Positions 8,740 to 16,577 of a stretch of 64,000 bases of DNA are shown piece by piece. The translations under genes were made by a program, and so were the position numbers. Position 1 is the first letter of the stretch; the number at the start of each line of letters is the position of its first letter. This stretch comes from CAZPMT01 sp964587655 (GTDB lineage: Bacteria > Hydrogenedentota > Hydrogenedentia > Hydrogenedentales > SLHB01), in assembly GCA_964587655.1 (NCBI GenBank), contig CAZPMT010000016.1, forward strand, positions 1-64,000. Reading direction: 5' to 3'. The notes beneath the pieces were generated by a model. It worked only from the letters and a program-made list of their open reading frames with translations. It was not told the origin of the DNA and ran no database searches.

Positions 8740-9735
8740 ATGCTCGCATACATCCTGCGGCGCGTCTTGATAATGATCCCGACCCTGTTCGTGATCTCGG
8801 TCATCAGCTTCGTCGTGATCCAGCTTCCCCCGGGCGATTATCTGACAACATATATCGCCAACTTGCAGCAGACCGGCGAAGTGACGGACGAAGCCGTGAT
8901 CGAAAGCCTGCGCGCGCGATACGGCCTGGACAAGCCCCTGCCCCTTCAGTATTGGAAATGGATTTCCGGCGTTGTTCACGGCGATTTCGGCCAGTCTTTC
9001 TCGTACAACAAACCGGTGAAGGAACTTATCTGGCAACGCCTCGGGCTGACGGTGACGATCTCGCTCATTACCATGGTGTGTACGTGGATCATCGCCATCC
9101 CGATCGGTATCTATTCCGCAACGCACCAGTACAAGTTCTTCGACTATTTCTTCACGTTCCTCGGATTCATCGGCATGTCCGCCCCGGGATTCATGCTCGC
9201 CCTCGTAATGCTCTACATCTCGTACTCGGTGTTCGGGACCAGCGTGGGGGGCTTGTTCTCGGACGCTTATATCGACGCCCCGTGGTCGCCGGACAAAGTG
9301 TTTGACTTGTTGCGACACATCTGGGTGCCCGTTGCCGTGCTCGCGGTGGGCGGCACCGCGGGACTCATCCGCGAAGTGCGCGCAAACCTGCTCGACCAAC
9401 TCGAAATGCCGTACGTCGTCACGGCGCGGGCGAAGGGTCTCTCCGAATGGAGACTCCTGATCAAGTACCCCGTGCGCATCGCCGTCAATCCCGTCGTGAG
9501 CACGATCGGCTGGATGCTTCCGGGACTCGTGTCGGGTTCGGTGATCGTAGACATCGTGCTCAGCCTGCCCACGTCAGGTCCCTTGCTGCTGAACGCGCTT
9601 CAAGACCAGGACATGTACCTCGCCGGGAGTTTCGTGATGCTCCTCAGCACGCTGACCGTGATAGGAACGCTGATATCCGACATACTTCTGGCGTGGATCG
9701 ATCCGCGGATACGTTTCGGAGGGCAGCCCTCGTGA
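8740..9735 (+). CDS. ABC transporter permease, DppB/OppB type
   Basis: A 331-residue inner-membrane permease. It opens with the diagnostic span of this family (MLAYILRRVLIMIPTLFVIS) and has about six spans. The ATPase-contact loop is VTARAKGLSEWRLLIKYPV, which matches the EAA loop. It forms the transmembrane channel with the next gene. Its TGA overlaps the GTG start of the second permease (GTGA), indicating translational coupling. Confidence 0.92.
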   Translation: MLAYILRRVLIMIPTLFVISVISFVVIQLPPGDYLTTYIANLQQTGEVTDEAVIESLRARYGLDKPLPLQYWKWISGVVHGDFGQSFSYNKPVKELIWQRLGLTVTISLITMVCTWIIAIPIGIYSATHQYKFFDYFFTFLGFIGMSAPGFMLALVMLYISYSVFGTSVGGLFSDAYIDAPWSPDKVFDLLRHIWVPVAVLAVGGTAGLIREVRANLLDQLEMPYVVTARAKGLSEWRLLIKYPVRIAVNPVVSTIGWMLPGLVSGSVIVDIVLSLPTSGPLLLNALQDQDMYLAGSFVMLLSTLTVIGTLISDILLAWIDPRIRFGGQPS

Positions 9736-10847
9736 ACGACGCCCTGCTTCCGAGAACAAGCAAAGAGGAACGCAAATACCTAGCGAGCCAGTGGCGCCTC
9801 ATGTGGTGGAAGTTCCTCGATCATCGCCTGGCCGTCGCCGCGATGTGCATTCTCGCGTGTCTCTATCTTGCGGCGGTCTGCTGCGAATCGCTGGCGCCCA
9901 ACGGACCGAACGTCCGCAGCGCCGAGCGGAGTTTTCAGCCGCCGCAACGCATCCGCATTTTCCGTGAGGGCCGCCTCCACCGCCCGTTTGTGTATGCAAA
10001 GACTATGCGGATCAACACCGAAACTTTAGTGCGAACATATACGGACGACCTCACGCGCCCACTGTCCATTCGGTTCTTGGCCAAGGGAGACCCATACCGG
10101 TTTTTGGGAGTCATACCGATGGAGCGGCATCTCATCGGCCTGGATTCGGCGGAACGGCTCTACCTCATGGGCGCCGATCGTCTTGGACGCGACCTCTTCA
10201 GCAGGATCTTATACGGCAGCCGCATTTCCCTCTCGCTCGGATTGGTCGGCGTGTTCCTGAGCCTGGCCCTCGGCATCGTCATCGGCGGCATTTCCGGATA
10301 CTACGGCGGCATCATCGACACCCTCATTCAGCGGCTGATCGAAATCCTCCGCGCCTTTCCGACGATCCCGTTGTGGTTGGCATTGTCCGCCGCCATGCCC
10401 GCGTATTGGTCTCAGGTGAACGTGTACTTTTTCATGACCATCATCCTGGCCCTGATAGGCTGGACCGGCGTGGCGCGAGTGGTGCGCGGAAAGATCCTCT
10501 CGTTGCGCGAGGAGGACTACGCCGTTGCCGCGAAGGTCGCAGGCGTCCGCGAATTCACCATCATCCTGAAACACCTCATTCCCGGTTTCGCGAGCCACCT
10601 CATCGTTACGATGACCCTTGCCATCCCAGGCATGATCCTGGCCGAGACCTCCTTGAGCTTCCTCAGGCTTGGTCTACGACCGCCGACGATCAGTTGGGGC
10701 GTGCTGTTACAGGACGCGCAAAATATCCGCGCCCTGAGTCTCTATCCGTGGCTAATGTGGCCCGTGGCTTTTGTGATTGTGACGGTGTTGATGTTCAATT
10801 TCCTTGGCGACGGATTGCGCGATGCCGCGGATCCGTACAGCCATTAG
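9732..10847 (+). CDS. ABC transporter permease, DppC/OppC type
   Basis: A 371-residue inner-membrane permease, starting at a GTG that overlaps the previous stop and follows GGAGG. One N-terminal span is followed by an unusually long periplasmic loop of about 130 residues before GADRLGRDLFSRILYGSRIS, the conserved entry to the permease core. The ATPase-contact loop is EEDYAVAAKVAGVREFTI. Longer loops of this kind occur in some DppC relatives. It pairs with the upstream permease and the two ATPases downstream. Confidence 0.92.
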   Translation: MNDALLPRTSKEERKYLASQWRLMWWKFLDHRLAVAAMCILACLYLAAVCCESLAPNGPNVRSAERSFQPPQRIRIFREGRLHRPFVYAKTMRINTETLVRTYTDDLTRPLSIRFLAKGDPYRFLGVIPMERHLIGLDSAERLYLMGADRLGRDLFSRILYGSRISLSLGLVGVFLSLALGIVIGGISGYYGGIIDTLIQRLIEILRAFPTIPLWLALSAAMPAYWSQVNVYFFMTIILALIGWTGVARVVRGKILSLREEDYAVAAKVAGVREFTIILKHLIPGFASHLIVTMTLAIPGMILAETSLSFLRLGLRPPTISWGVLLQDAQNIRALSLYPWLMWPVAFVIVTVLMFNFLGDGLRDAADPYSH

Positions 10848-10880
10848 AAAGAAAAGAGACCTCAATGACAAGTCGTCCTC

Positions 10881-11032
10881 GTGCTCGTAATCGTACTCGT
10901 AATCGGGACGCCGACGGATGCCAGACATGTATCACCGGCTAGTCGTCCTCTGGATCTCCTATGTACAGAGAATGAGAAACAATGGTTAAGACACAGGGAT
11001 CGATTACGATTACGAGCACGAGCACGAGCACG
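10881..11032. repeat. Inverted pair of simple TCGTAA/TTACGA and GAGCAC repeats
   Basis: Between the second permease and the first ATPase, GTGCTCGTAATCGTACTCGTAA (10881-10902, running on to 10905) faces CGATTACGATTACGAGCAC (11001-11019, continuing as GAGCAC repeats to 11032). The two arms are largely complementary and could form a long stem around about 95 bases. No credible gene lies in 10848-11093. Confidence 0.7.
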
Positions 11033-11093
11033 AATAGAGCGGGAGTGGTTAATGGGACGGCAGATCGATCGCGAGAAGAATACGGAGTAGCCC

Positions 11094-12113
11094 GTGGAAA
11101 ACCTCGTCGAGATCAGAGGCTTGGATGTTCGATTCTATCTCAAAGAGGGAATCGTGCACGCGGTGAACGGCGTCGATATTGACATCGCCGCGAAGCGCAC
11201 CCTCGGCGTTGTCGGCGAGAGCGGCTGCGGGAAGAGCATCACCGCGCGCGCCATGCTTCGCATCCTTCCGCCGCGTGGCAAGATCGTCGCGGGCTCCATC
11301 AGGCTTGCGCCACGCGACGATCGGAAACAACCCATCGACATCACCAAACTCGCGCCGGGCGGACGCGAAATGCGGGCGATCCGCGGCGGCGACATGTCGA
11401 TGATCTTCCAGGAACCGATGACCTCGCTTTCCCCCGTGCATACCGTCGGCAATCAGATCATGGAGAGTGCGCGGCTGCACCAGAATGCAAGCCGGGCCGA
11501 GGCGCGTGACCGCGCGGTCGAGATGCTCCGGCTTGTCGGAGTGCCCATGGCCGAGCGGCGCGTGGATTCCTATCCGCACGAGTTGTCCGGAGGACTGCGC
11601 CAGCGCTGCATGATCGCGATGGCGCTGTGTTGTCACCCGCGCCTGCTTATCGCCGACGAGCCGACGACCGCCCTCGACGTGACCATCCAAGCGCAGATCC
11701 TGAACCTCATCGAGCGGCTGCAAAAAGAACTCGGCATGGCCATGATGATGATAACCCATGATCTCGGCGTGATCGCGGAGACCGCCGATGAAGTTGCCGT
11801 GATGTATCTTGGGCGCATCGTCGAGCGCGGGTCCGTCGACGACATCTTCAACCGTCCGAAGCATCCGTATACGGTCGGGCTGCTCGAGTCGATCCCGCGC
11901 ATGGGCAAAGGCAGTACGGAGCGGCTCGCCTCGATTCCCGGCGCGCTTCCCGATCCGTTCTTGAAGCCGTCGGGATGCCCGTTTCATCCCCGCTGCGCCC
12001 ACTGCATTAAGGGCGTCTGCGATACCGGGGATGCGCCGGCGTCAAGAAACGTCGGACCGAACCACGCGGCGGCATGCCATCTCTATCCCGCAAACGGGGA
12101 GGGCCGGGTATGA
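11094..12113 (+). CDS. ABC transporter ATP-binding protein, OppD/DppD type
   Basis: A 339-residue ATPase that powers the importer with its OppF-type partner. It starts at GTG after GGAG. Walker A is GESGCGKS, the signature is LSGGLRQR, and Walker B is LLIADEPTTALD. The C-terminus carries the oligopeptide-transport extension HPYTVGLLESIPR and a Cys-rich FHPRCAHCIKGVC stretch, which in some relatives binds an iron-sulfur cluster. Its TGA overlaps the ATG of the next gene. Confidence 0.93.
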   Translation: MENLVEIRGLDVRFYLKEGIVHAVNGVDIDIAAKRTLGVVGESGCGKSITARAMLRILPPRGKIVAGSIRLAPRDDRKQPIDITKLAPGGREMRAIRGGDMSMIFQEPMTSLSPVHTVGNQIMESARLHQNASRAEARDRAVEMLRLVGVPMAERRVDSYPHELSGGLRQRCMIAMALCCHPRLLIADEPTTALDVTIQAQILNLIERLQKELGMAMMMITHDLGVIAETADEVAVMYLGRIVERGSVDDIFNRPKHPYTVGLLESIPRMGKGSTERLASIPGALPDPFLKPSGCPFHPRCAHCIKGVCDTGDAPASRNVGPNHAAACHLYPANGEGRV

Positions 12114-13111
12114 GCGCGCCGCTCCTCGAGGTCCGCGGACTGACCAAACATTTCCCGATCACATCCGGCCTCTTCCGGCGGACGGCCGGCGGGATAAAGG
12201 CCGTCGAAGACGTCGCCTTCGAGATCGGCGAAGCCGAGACGCTGGGCCTTGTCGGAGAGAGCGGATGCGGAAAGACGACCACGGGCCGTCTTATCCTGCG
12301 CCTCATCGAGCGAACCGCCGGCGACATGCGCTTTCATCTCGACGGGGAGAGCATCGATCTCGGCACGCTCGCGCGCGAGGATCTGCGCCGGTTCAGAAGA
12401 CACATGCAGCTTATCTTTCAGGACCCGTTCTCCTCGCTGAATCCCCGCATGACCGTCCTCGATACCATCGCGGAACCGCTGCGCGCTCACGCGTACGGGA
12501 GCCGGGGCGAGATCGAGGACCGTGTACGCTGGCTGACGCAGGCCGTCGGGTTGCAGGTCGAGTACCTGCGCCGGTACCCGCACGCATTTAGCGGCGGACA
12601 ACGCCAGCGCATCTGCATAGCACGGGCGCTGGCGCTCAACCCGAAGCTGGTCATCTGCGACGAGCCCGTCTCCGCGCTGGACGTCTCCGTGCAGGCGCAG
12701 ATCCTGAACCTGTTGAAAGACCTCCAGCAGGAACTCGGCCTCACGTATCTTTTCATCGCGCACGACCTCTCCGTCGTCGAGAACATCAGCGCCCGCGTCG
12801 CGGTGATGTACGCGGGACGGATCGTCGAGATGGCGGGCTCGATTGAACTGTTCCATCATCCCCGGCATCCATATACGGAAGCGCTGATGAACGCGCTGCC
12901 GAAACCTCAGCCCGGCGCGCGCGAGGGCCGCATCGTGCTGCCGGGCGAGGTCGCCGATCCCTCGAATCTGCCGGACGGGTGCGCGTTTCATCCCCGATGC
13001 CGTTACGCCAGGGAACGGTGTCGAGAGGAGGTCCCCGCGCTCCGTGAATTGGAACCGAATCATCTGTGCGCGTGTCATCGCGCGGAGGAGATCGATCTGC
13101 AAGGTGTATAG
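12110..13111 (+). CDS. ABC transporter ATP-binding protein, OppF/DppF type
   Basis: A 333-residue ATPase that completes the importer. The ATG overlaps the previous stop (ATGA) and is preceded by GGAGG. Walker A is GESGCGKTT, the signature is FSGGQRQR, and Walker B is LVICDEPVSALD. The C-terminal HPYTEALMNALPKP and FHPRCRYARERC segments are characteristic of the oligopeptide subfamily. With the four genes upstream this gives a full peptide-type importer in one strand-consistent run. Confidence 0.93.
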   Translation: MSAPLLEVRGLTKHFPITSGLFRRTAGGIKAVEDVAFEIGEAETLGLVGESGCGKTTTGRLILRLIERTAGDMRFHLDGESIDLGTLAREDLRRFRRHMQLIFQDPFSSLNPRMTVLDTIAEPLRAHAYGSRGEIEDRVRWLTQAVGLQVEYLRRYPHAFSGGQRQRICIARALALNPKLVICDEPVSALDVSVQAQILNLLKDLQQELGLTYLFIAHDLSVVENISARVAVMYAGRIVEMAGSIELFHHPRHPYTEALMNALPKPQPGAREGRIVLPGEVADPSNLPDGCAFHPRCRYARERCREEVPALRELEPNHLCACHRAEEIDLQGV

Positions 13112-13167
13112 AAGTGATCCCGAAACTTGCAGGTCTGTGGAATTGGCGAATACATCAGGATCAACGC

Positions 13168-13267
13168 CCCACATCGTCATTCCCGCGCAAGCGGGAATCC
13201 AGCATGCGCGCGGGCTTATGCTGCTTTCCCCGCTGGATTCCCGCTTGCGCGGGAATGACGATGTGGG
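13168..13267. repeat. GTCATTCCCGCG...GGGAATCCAG inverted-repeat element, copy 1
   Basis: Perfect 36-base arms (13168-13203 and 13232-13267) around a 28-base loop; each arm contains CGTCATTCCCGCGCAAGCGG. This motif is a widely dispersed bacterial intergenic repeat. Further copies lie at 16379-16461 and in 56680-56825. It fills most of the gap between the transporter and the aminotransferase. Confidence 0.85.
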
Positions 13268-13387
13268 TAGCGCGCATGGGTATTTCCACAGGGGCGTCGG
13301 TTTTGGGATAGAGTCTAGATACTTGCCGTCGGGCCATGTCTTCTGGTCTAATCTCGCATGCAGGAGAACTGCTACGGGGAGCAGTAC

Positions 13388-14623
13388 ATGATGAAAACCT
13401 ACACGTACGAAGCCTCGGCGGCGCTGTTCAAACGCGCCGCGAAAGTGATCCCGTGCGGAATCTACGGCCATTACAGTCCCGCGCCGTGCATTCCGGCGTC
13501 GCATTACCCTTTCTTCACGGCGCGCGCGAAGGGATCGAGGTTCTGGGACGTCGACGGCAACGAGTTCATCGATTACATTTGCGCCTACGGGCCGATGGTG
13601 CTCGGATACGCGCACCCCGCCGTAGACGAGGCGTATCAGGCCCAGATGAGACTCGCCGATTCGGTTACGGGCGCGGCGCCTGCGATGGTCGAACTCGCGG
13701 AGCATCTCGTCGATCTCGTGCCTATCGCGGACTGGGCGTTCTTCGCAAAGAACGGCGCCGACGTTACGAACTTCGCCGTGATGATCGCGCGCGCCGCCAC
13801 CGGTCGCAGCAAAATCGTCGCCATCAAAGGCGGCTACCACGGTACGTCCCCCTGGATGCAGGGCGTGGGACACCACGGCGTCATCGAGGACGACTGCGCT
13901 CACGTTATCCGCATCCCTTGGAACGACGCCGCCGCGTTGGAGCGCGCGATCGCCGAGAACCCCGGCCAGGTGGCGGGCTTCATTGCGACACCTTATCACC
14001 ACCCGGCCTTCGCCGACAGCGAGATGCCGGCGGAAGGTTACTGGAAAAAAGTCGAGCAGATCCTCCGCAAGAACGGGATCGTTTTCATCATCGACGACGT
14101 CCGTTGCGGGTTCCGCCTTCACCTGGGCGGATCAAACGAGTACTTCGGCTTCAAACCCGACCTCATCTGCTTCTGCAAGGCCATCGCGAACGGCTATCCG
14201 ATCTCGGCGCTCGTCGGAACCGGCGCACTCATGAATGACGCGGCCAAGATCTTCTACACCGGCAGCTATTGGTATTCCGCCGGACCCATGGCTGCGGCGC
14301 TCGCCTGTATCAAGGAGTTGGTACGGATCGACGCTCCGGCGATCCAGATGGCCACGGGCCGGAAGCTCCTTGACGGCATGGTGGGCATAGCCAAGAACCA
14401 CGGCTACAACTTGACGGTCACCGGCGCGCCTTCAATGCCCTATCTTCGCATCACCGACGACGAAAGCCTCATGTTCCATCAACGCCTCTGCGCCGAATGC
14501 ACGCGCCGCGGCGCATTTTTCGCGTCGCACCACAACTGGTTCGTCTCGACCGCCCACACCGGCGAGGACATCCAGCAAACGTGGGACATCTTCGATGATG
14601 CCTTCCAAGCACTGAAAGCTTAG
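13388..14623 (+). CDS. Class III PLP-dependent aminotransferase (glutamate-1-semialdehyde-aminomutase-like)
   Basis: A 411-residue cytoplasmic enzyme. The start follows GGGGAG; an adjacent second ATG is possible. Family features: FWDVDGNEFIDYICAYGPMV near the N-terminus, FFAKNGADVTNFAVMIARA, where HemL-type enzymes bind the cofactor phosphate, IIDDVRCGFR with the PLP-contacting Asp, and CFCKAIANGYPISAL with the probable Schiff-base Lys. The usual GAR/SGTEA-type glycine signatures are altered, so the substrate is unlikely to be plain glutamate semialdehyde. No haem or biotin gene is adjacent. An amino-sugar or amino-acid role is possible but unproven. Confidence 0.85.
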   Translation: MMKTYTYEASAALFKRAAKVIPCGIYGHYSPAPCIPASHYPFFTARAKGSRFWDVDGNEFIDYICAYGPMVLGYAHPAVDEAYQAQMRLADSVTGAAPAMVELAEHLVDLVPIADWAFFAKNGADVTNFAVMIARAATGRSKIVAIKGGYHGTSPWMQGVGHHGVIEDDCAHVIRIPWNDAAALERAIAENPGQVAGFIATPYHHPAFADSEMPAEGYWKKVEQILRKNGIVFIIDDVRCGFRLHLGGSNEYFGFKPDLICFCKAIANGYPISALVGTGALMNDAAKIFYTGSYWYSAGPMAAALACIKELVRIDAPAIQMATGRKLLDGMVGIAKNHGYNLTVTGAPSMPYLRITDDESLMFHQRLCAECTRRGAFFASHHNWFVSTAHTGEDIQQTWDIFDDAFQALKA

Positions 14624-14632
14624 GTCGCGGAT

Positions 14633-14660
14633 CATGTTCCCCCTTTGAAGGGGGAACATG
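14633..14660. terminator. Perfect 28-bp palindrome after the aminotransferase
   Basis: CATGTTCCCCCTT and its complement (14633-14645, 14648-14660) form a 13-bp stem with a TG loop, nine bases after the stop. There is no T-run, so a terminator role is uncertain. The TTCCCCCTTTGAAGGGGGAA core is shared with the larger elements at 42324-42431 and 46381-46483. Confidence 0.55.
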
Positions 14661-14744
14661 GGATAGCCGCCACCTTCGCGATAAGTTGCCAAGAGGATGA
14701 TTCACTACATTAGAATGGTCCCACCAGCCAGAGGAGGAGAAACC

Positions 14745-16058
14745 ATGAGCCGCCTGACCCGCCGTGATTTCCTGAATCGTTCCGCATTGACCATCGCCGC
14801 CGCCCCCTTGGTGGGCCAGTTCGTCATGGCGCGAAAGGCCCGTGCCGCGACAAGCCCCGGACCGAACGACAAGGTGCGCGTGGGACTTGTCGGCTGCGGC
14901 GGGATGGGTCTCGGCGACTTGAAGACGTTCTTCCTGAATGCGGAGGTGGACTGTCCCGTCGTTTGCGACGTCGATGACGCCCACATTGCGAAAGCCGTCA
15001 AACTCGTCGAGGAGCAGCGCGGCAGCAAGCCTGATACCGTCAAAGATTTCCGCCGCGTCATCGACCGCAAGGACGTGGACGTGCTGCTCGTCGCGACGCC
15101 GGACCACTGGCATGCGTTGCCTACGATCCACGCATGCGAAGCCGGAAAGGACGTGTACGTCGAGAAACCCCTCGCCAAGACGATCGGAGAAGGCCGGGCC
15201 ATGCTCAACGCGGCGCGCCGTTACGAACGCGTTGTGCAGATGGGCACGCAGTGGCGGAGCGGCAACCACTACCGCGATGCCGTCGAATTCATCCAGTCCG
15301 GCAAGATCGGAAAAGTGCGTCTCGTCCGCGCATGGGCATATCTCGACTGGGTAGGAGCCATCGGCAACCCGCCCGACTGCGTTCCACCGCCCGGCGTCGA
15401 CTACGACATGTGGCTCGGCCCCGCCCCGAAACGCCCATTCAACCCGAACCGGTTCCATTTCAACTTCCGGTGGTTCTGGGATTACGCCGGCGGCCTCATG
15501 ACCGACTGGGGCGTGCATCTACTCAACGTCTGCCTGTGGGCCATGGGACGCGAGGACCCCTTGCGCGTTTACTCCTCGGGCGGAAAGCGCATCGTCGTGG
15601 ACAACGCAGAAACACCGGACACCCAGGTGACCGTGTTCGATTTCCCCAATTACACGCTCATCTTCGAACACGAACTGCTCGGCGGCGTCGGCATCGGCGG
15701 ACGCCCCCACGGAATGTCATTCAGCGGCAGCGAAGGGACCGTGATCATCGATGGCAACGGCTGGGAGGTCGTCCGCGAGCCGAACAAGACGCTGGTCCCG
15801 TTCAAGAAGGAAGCCGATGGCGACGGCCGTCCCGCGCACGTCCGCAATTTCCTCGATTGCGTGAAGTCGCGTCAACAGCCCGTCGAGAACCTTGAAATCG
15901 GACACTTCGTTTCAACGGTCGCGCACCTCGGCAACATCGCCTATCTCACCAAACGCCAGATCGAGTGGCACGCGAAGAAGGAAAGCGTTCGCGGCGACCG
16001 CGAAGCCAACGGCCTCGTCGCGGCCCACTACCGCAAACCGTGGAAACTCCCCGCCTGA
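14745..16058 (+). CDS. Tat-exported Gfo/Idh/MocA family oxidoreductase
   Basis: A 437-residue NAD(P)-dependent oxidoreductase of the glucose-fructose oxidoreductase type. The start follows a strong GAGGAGGAGA site. The signal MSRLTRRDFLNRSALTIAAA is a twin-arginine signal, so the enzyme is exported already folded with its cofactor. The Rossmann motif is VGLVGCGGMG, followed by the catalytic region DVYVEKPLAK and TPDHWHALPT. WFWDYAGGLMTDWGVHLLN is typical of the exported subgroup common in Planctomycete-like genomes. It probably oxidises a sugar or inositol-like compound released from polysaccharide breakdown. Its 3' end is antisense to the tail of a toxin relic. Confidence 0.92.
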   Translation: MSRLTRRDFLNRSALTIAAAPLVGQFVMARKARAATSPGPNDKVRVGLVGCGGMGLGDLKTFFLNAEVDCPVVCDVDDAHIAKAVKLVEEQRGSKPDTVKDFRRVIDRKDVDVLLVATPDHWHALPTIHACEAGKDVYVEKPLAKTIGEGRAMLNAARRYERVVQMGTQWRSGNHYRDAVEFIQSGKIGKVRLVRAWAYLDWVGAIGNPPDCVPPPGVDYDMWLGPAPKRPFNPNRFHFNFRWFWDYAGGLMTDWGVHLLNVCLWAMGREDPLRVYSSGGKRIVVDNAETPDTQVTVFDFPNYTLIFEHELLGGVGIGGRPHGMSFSGSEGTVIIDGNGWEVVREPNKTLVPFKKEADGDGRPAHVRNFLDCVKSRQQPVENLEIGHFVSTVAHLGNIAYLTKRQIEWHAKKESVRGDREANGLVAAHYRKPWKLPA

Positions 16059-16245
16059 GCGCGCTGGGCTTGACGAATATTCGGCGATGCGTCGTGACTC
16101 TGACCACTGTGCTCAAGACAACGTCCGAGATTCAGAACGCCGGTTCGTTGGCAAGGGCTGACGCCAACCAGTCTCTGTATTCGCCGTGCCGCTGTGCATC
16201 GCGTCTAAACGCGTAGATGAGCACGTTGGCATCGGGAAGGATCAC
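16056..16245 (-). pseudogene. vapC-like PIN-domain toxin relic with nonsense codon
   Basis: Starting at a GTG (16243-16245, GGGAAGG site), the frame reads VILPDANVLIYAFRRDAQRH and so on, the N-terminus of a VapC-type PIN ribonuclease with its first catalytic Asp. It meets TGA at 16132-16134 where the family has a Gly codon (PAF-G-ISDVVL). The same frame then continues ISDVVLSTVVRVTTHRRIF, which matches the family, before running into the 3' end of the oxidoreductase gene. The gene is therefore dead by a point nonsense mutation and 3' truncation. No antitoxin remains; a MITE-like fragment sits directly upstream. Confidence 0.75.
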
Positions 16246-16275
16246 GTCCTTCCCTCCATTCGATCCAGCACAGAG

Positions 16276-16344
16276 GCGTTTTCGTCAAGAACCGCTTGAT
16301 GCAAGGTATGTCCGCCGAAACGCGGCGAGGACGCCGCGGCCACG
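16276..16344. mobile_element. MITE-like element, copy B (left end missing)
   Basis: The core GCGTTTTCGTCAAGAACCGC and right arm match copy A at 6634-6733 almost base for base, but the left terminal repeat is absent. It sits just upstream of the vapC relic. It is followed by the GTCATTCCCGCG element at 16379; no gene is seen between 16245 and 16577. Confidence 0.75.
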
Positions 16345-16378
16345 AAGCGGCATAGCCGCAACCAAAACGCCTAGTAGT

Positions 16379-16461
16379 CCCTCCCCGTCATTCCCGCGAA
16401 AGCGGGAATCCAGCATGTGCGCGCCCCTGGATTCCCGCTTTCGCGGGAATGACGGGGAGGG
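16379..16461. repeat. GTCATTCCCGCG...GGGAATCCAG inverted-repeat element, copy 2
   Basis: Arms of 35 bases (16379-16413 and 16427-16461) around a short 13-base loop. The arm contains GTCATTCCCGCGAAAGCGGG. The outer bases differ from copy 1, as expected for a family conserved in its core. Confidence 0.85.
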
Positions 16462-16577
16462 CGGGAAGGACGCGCAGTCGCTCCCGATCTCGTGCTTGTT
16501 ATCTTTGCCTCGGATTCCGTAAAGTGCCGTCATATGGAATTGACCGCCGCTATGGAGCGTGAATGGGAGTGTAGACA

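Noticed and set aside
7633..9399. 588-residue minus-strand frame
   Set aside because: Antisense to the well-supported binding protein and permease genes; composition is His/Arg/Asp-rich without any motif.
10881..11032. Repeats considered as a CRISPR or iteron array
   Set aside because: They are 6-base simple repeats in two opposed blocks, with no spacers and no replication gene nearby.
12083..14122. 679-residue minus-strand frame
   Set aside because: Crosses two genes and an intergenic repeat element in antisense; no real gene would be expected to read through the GTCATTCCCGCG palindrome.
14633..14660. Palindrome taken as a classic Rho-independent terminator
   Set aside because: No T-run follows and the same core recurs in larger dispersed elements, so repeat origin is as likely.
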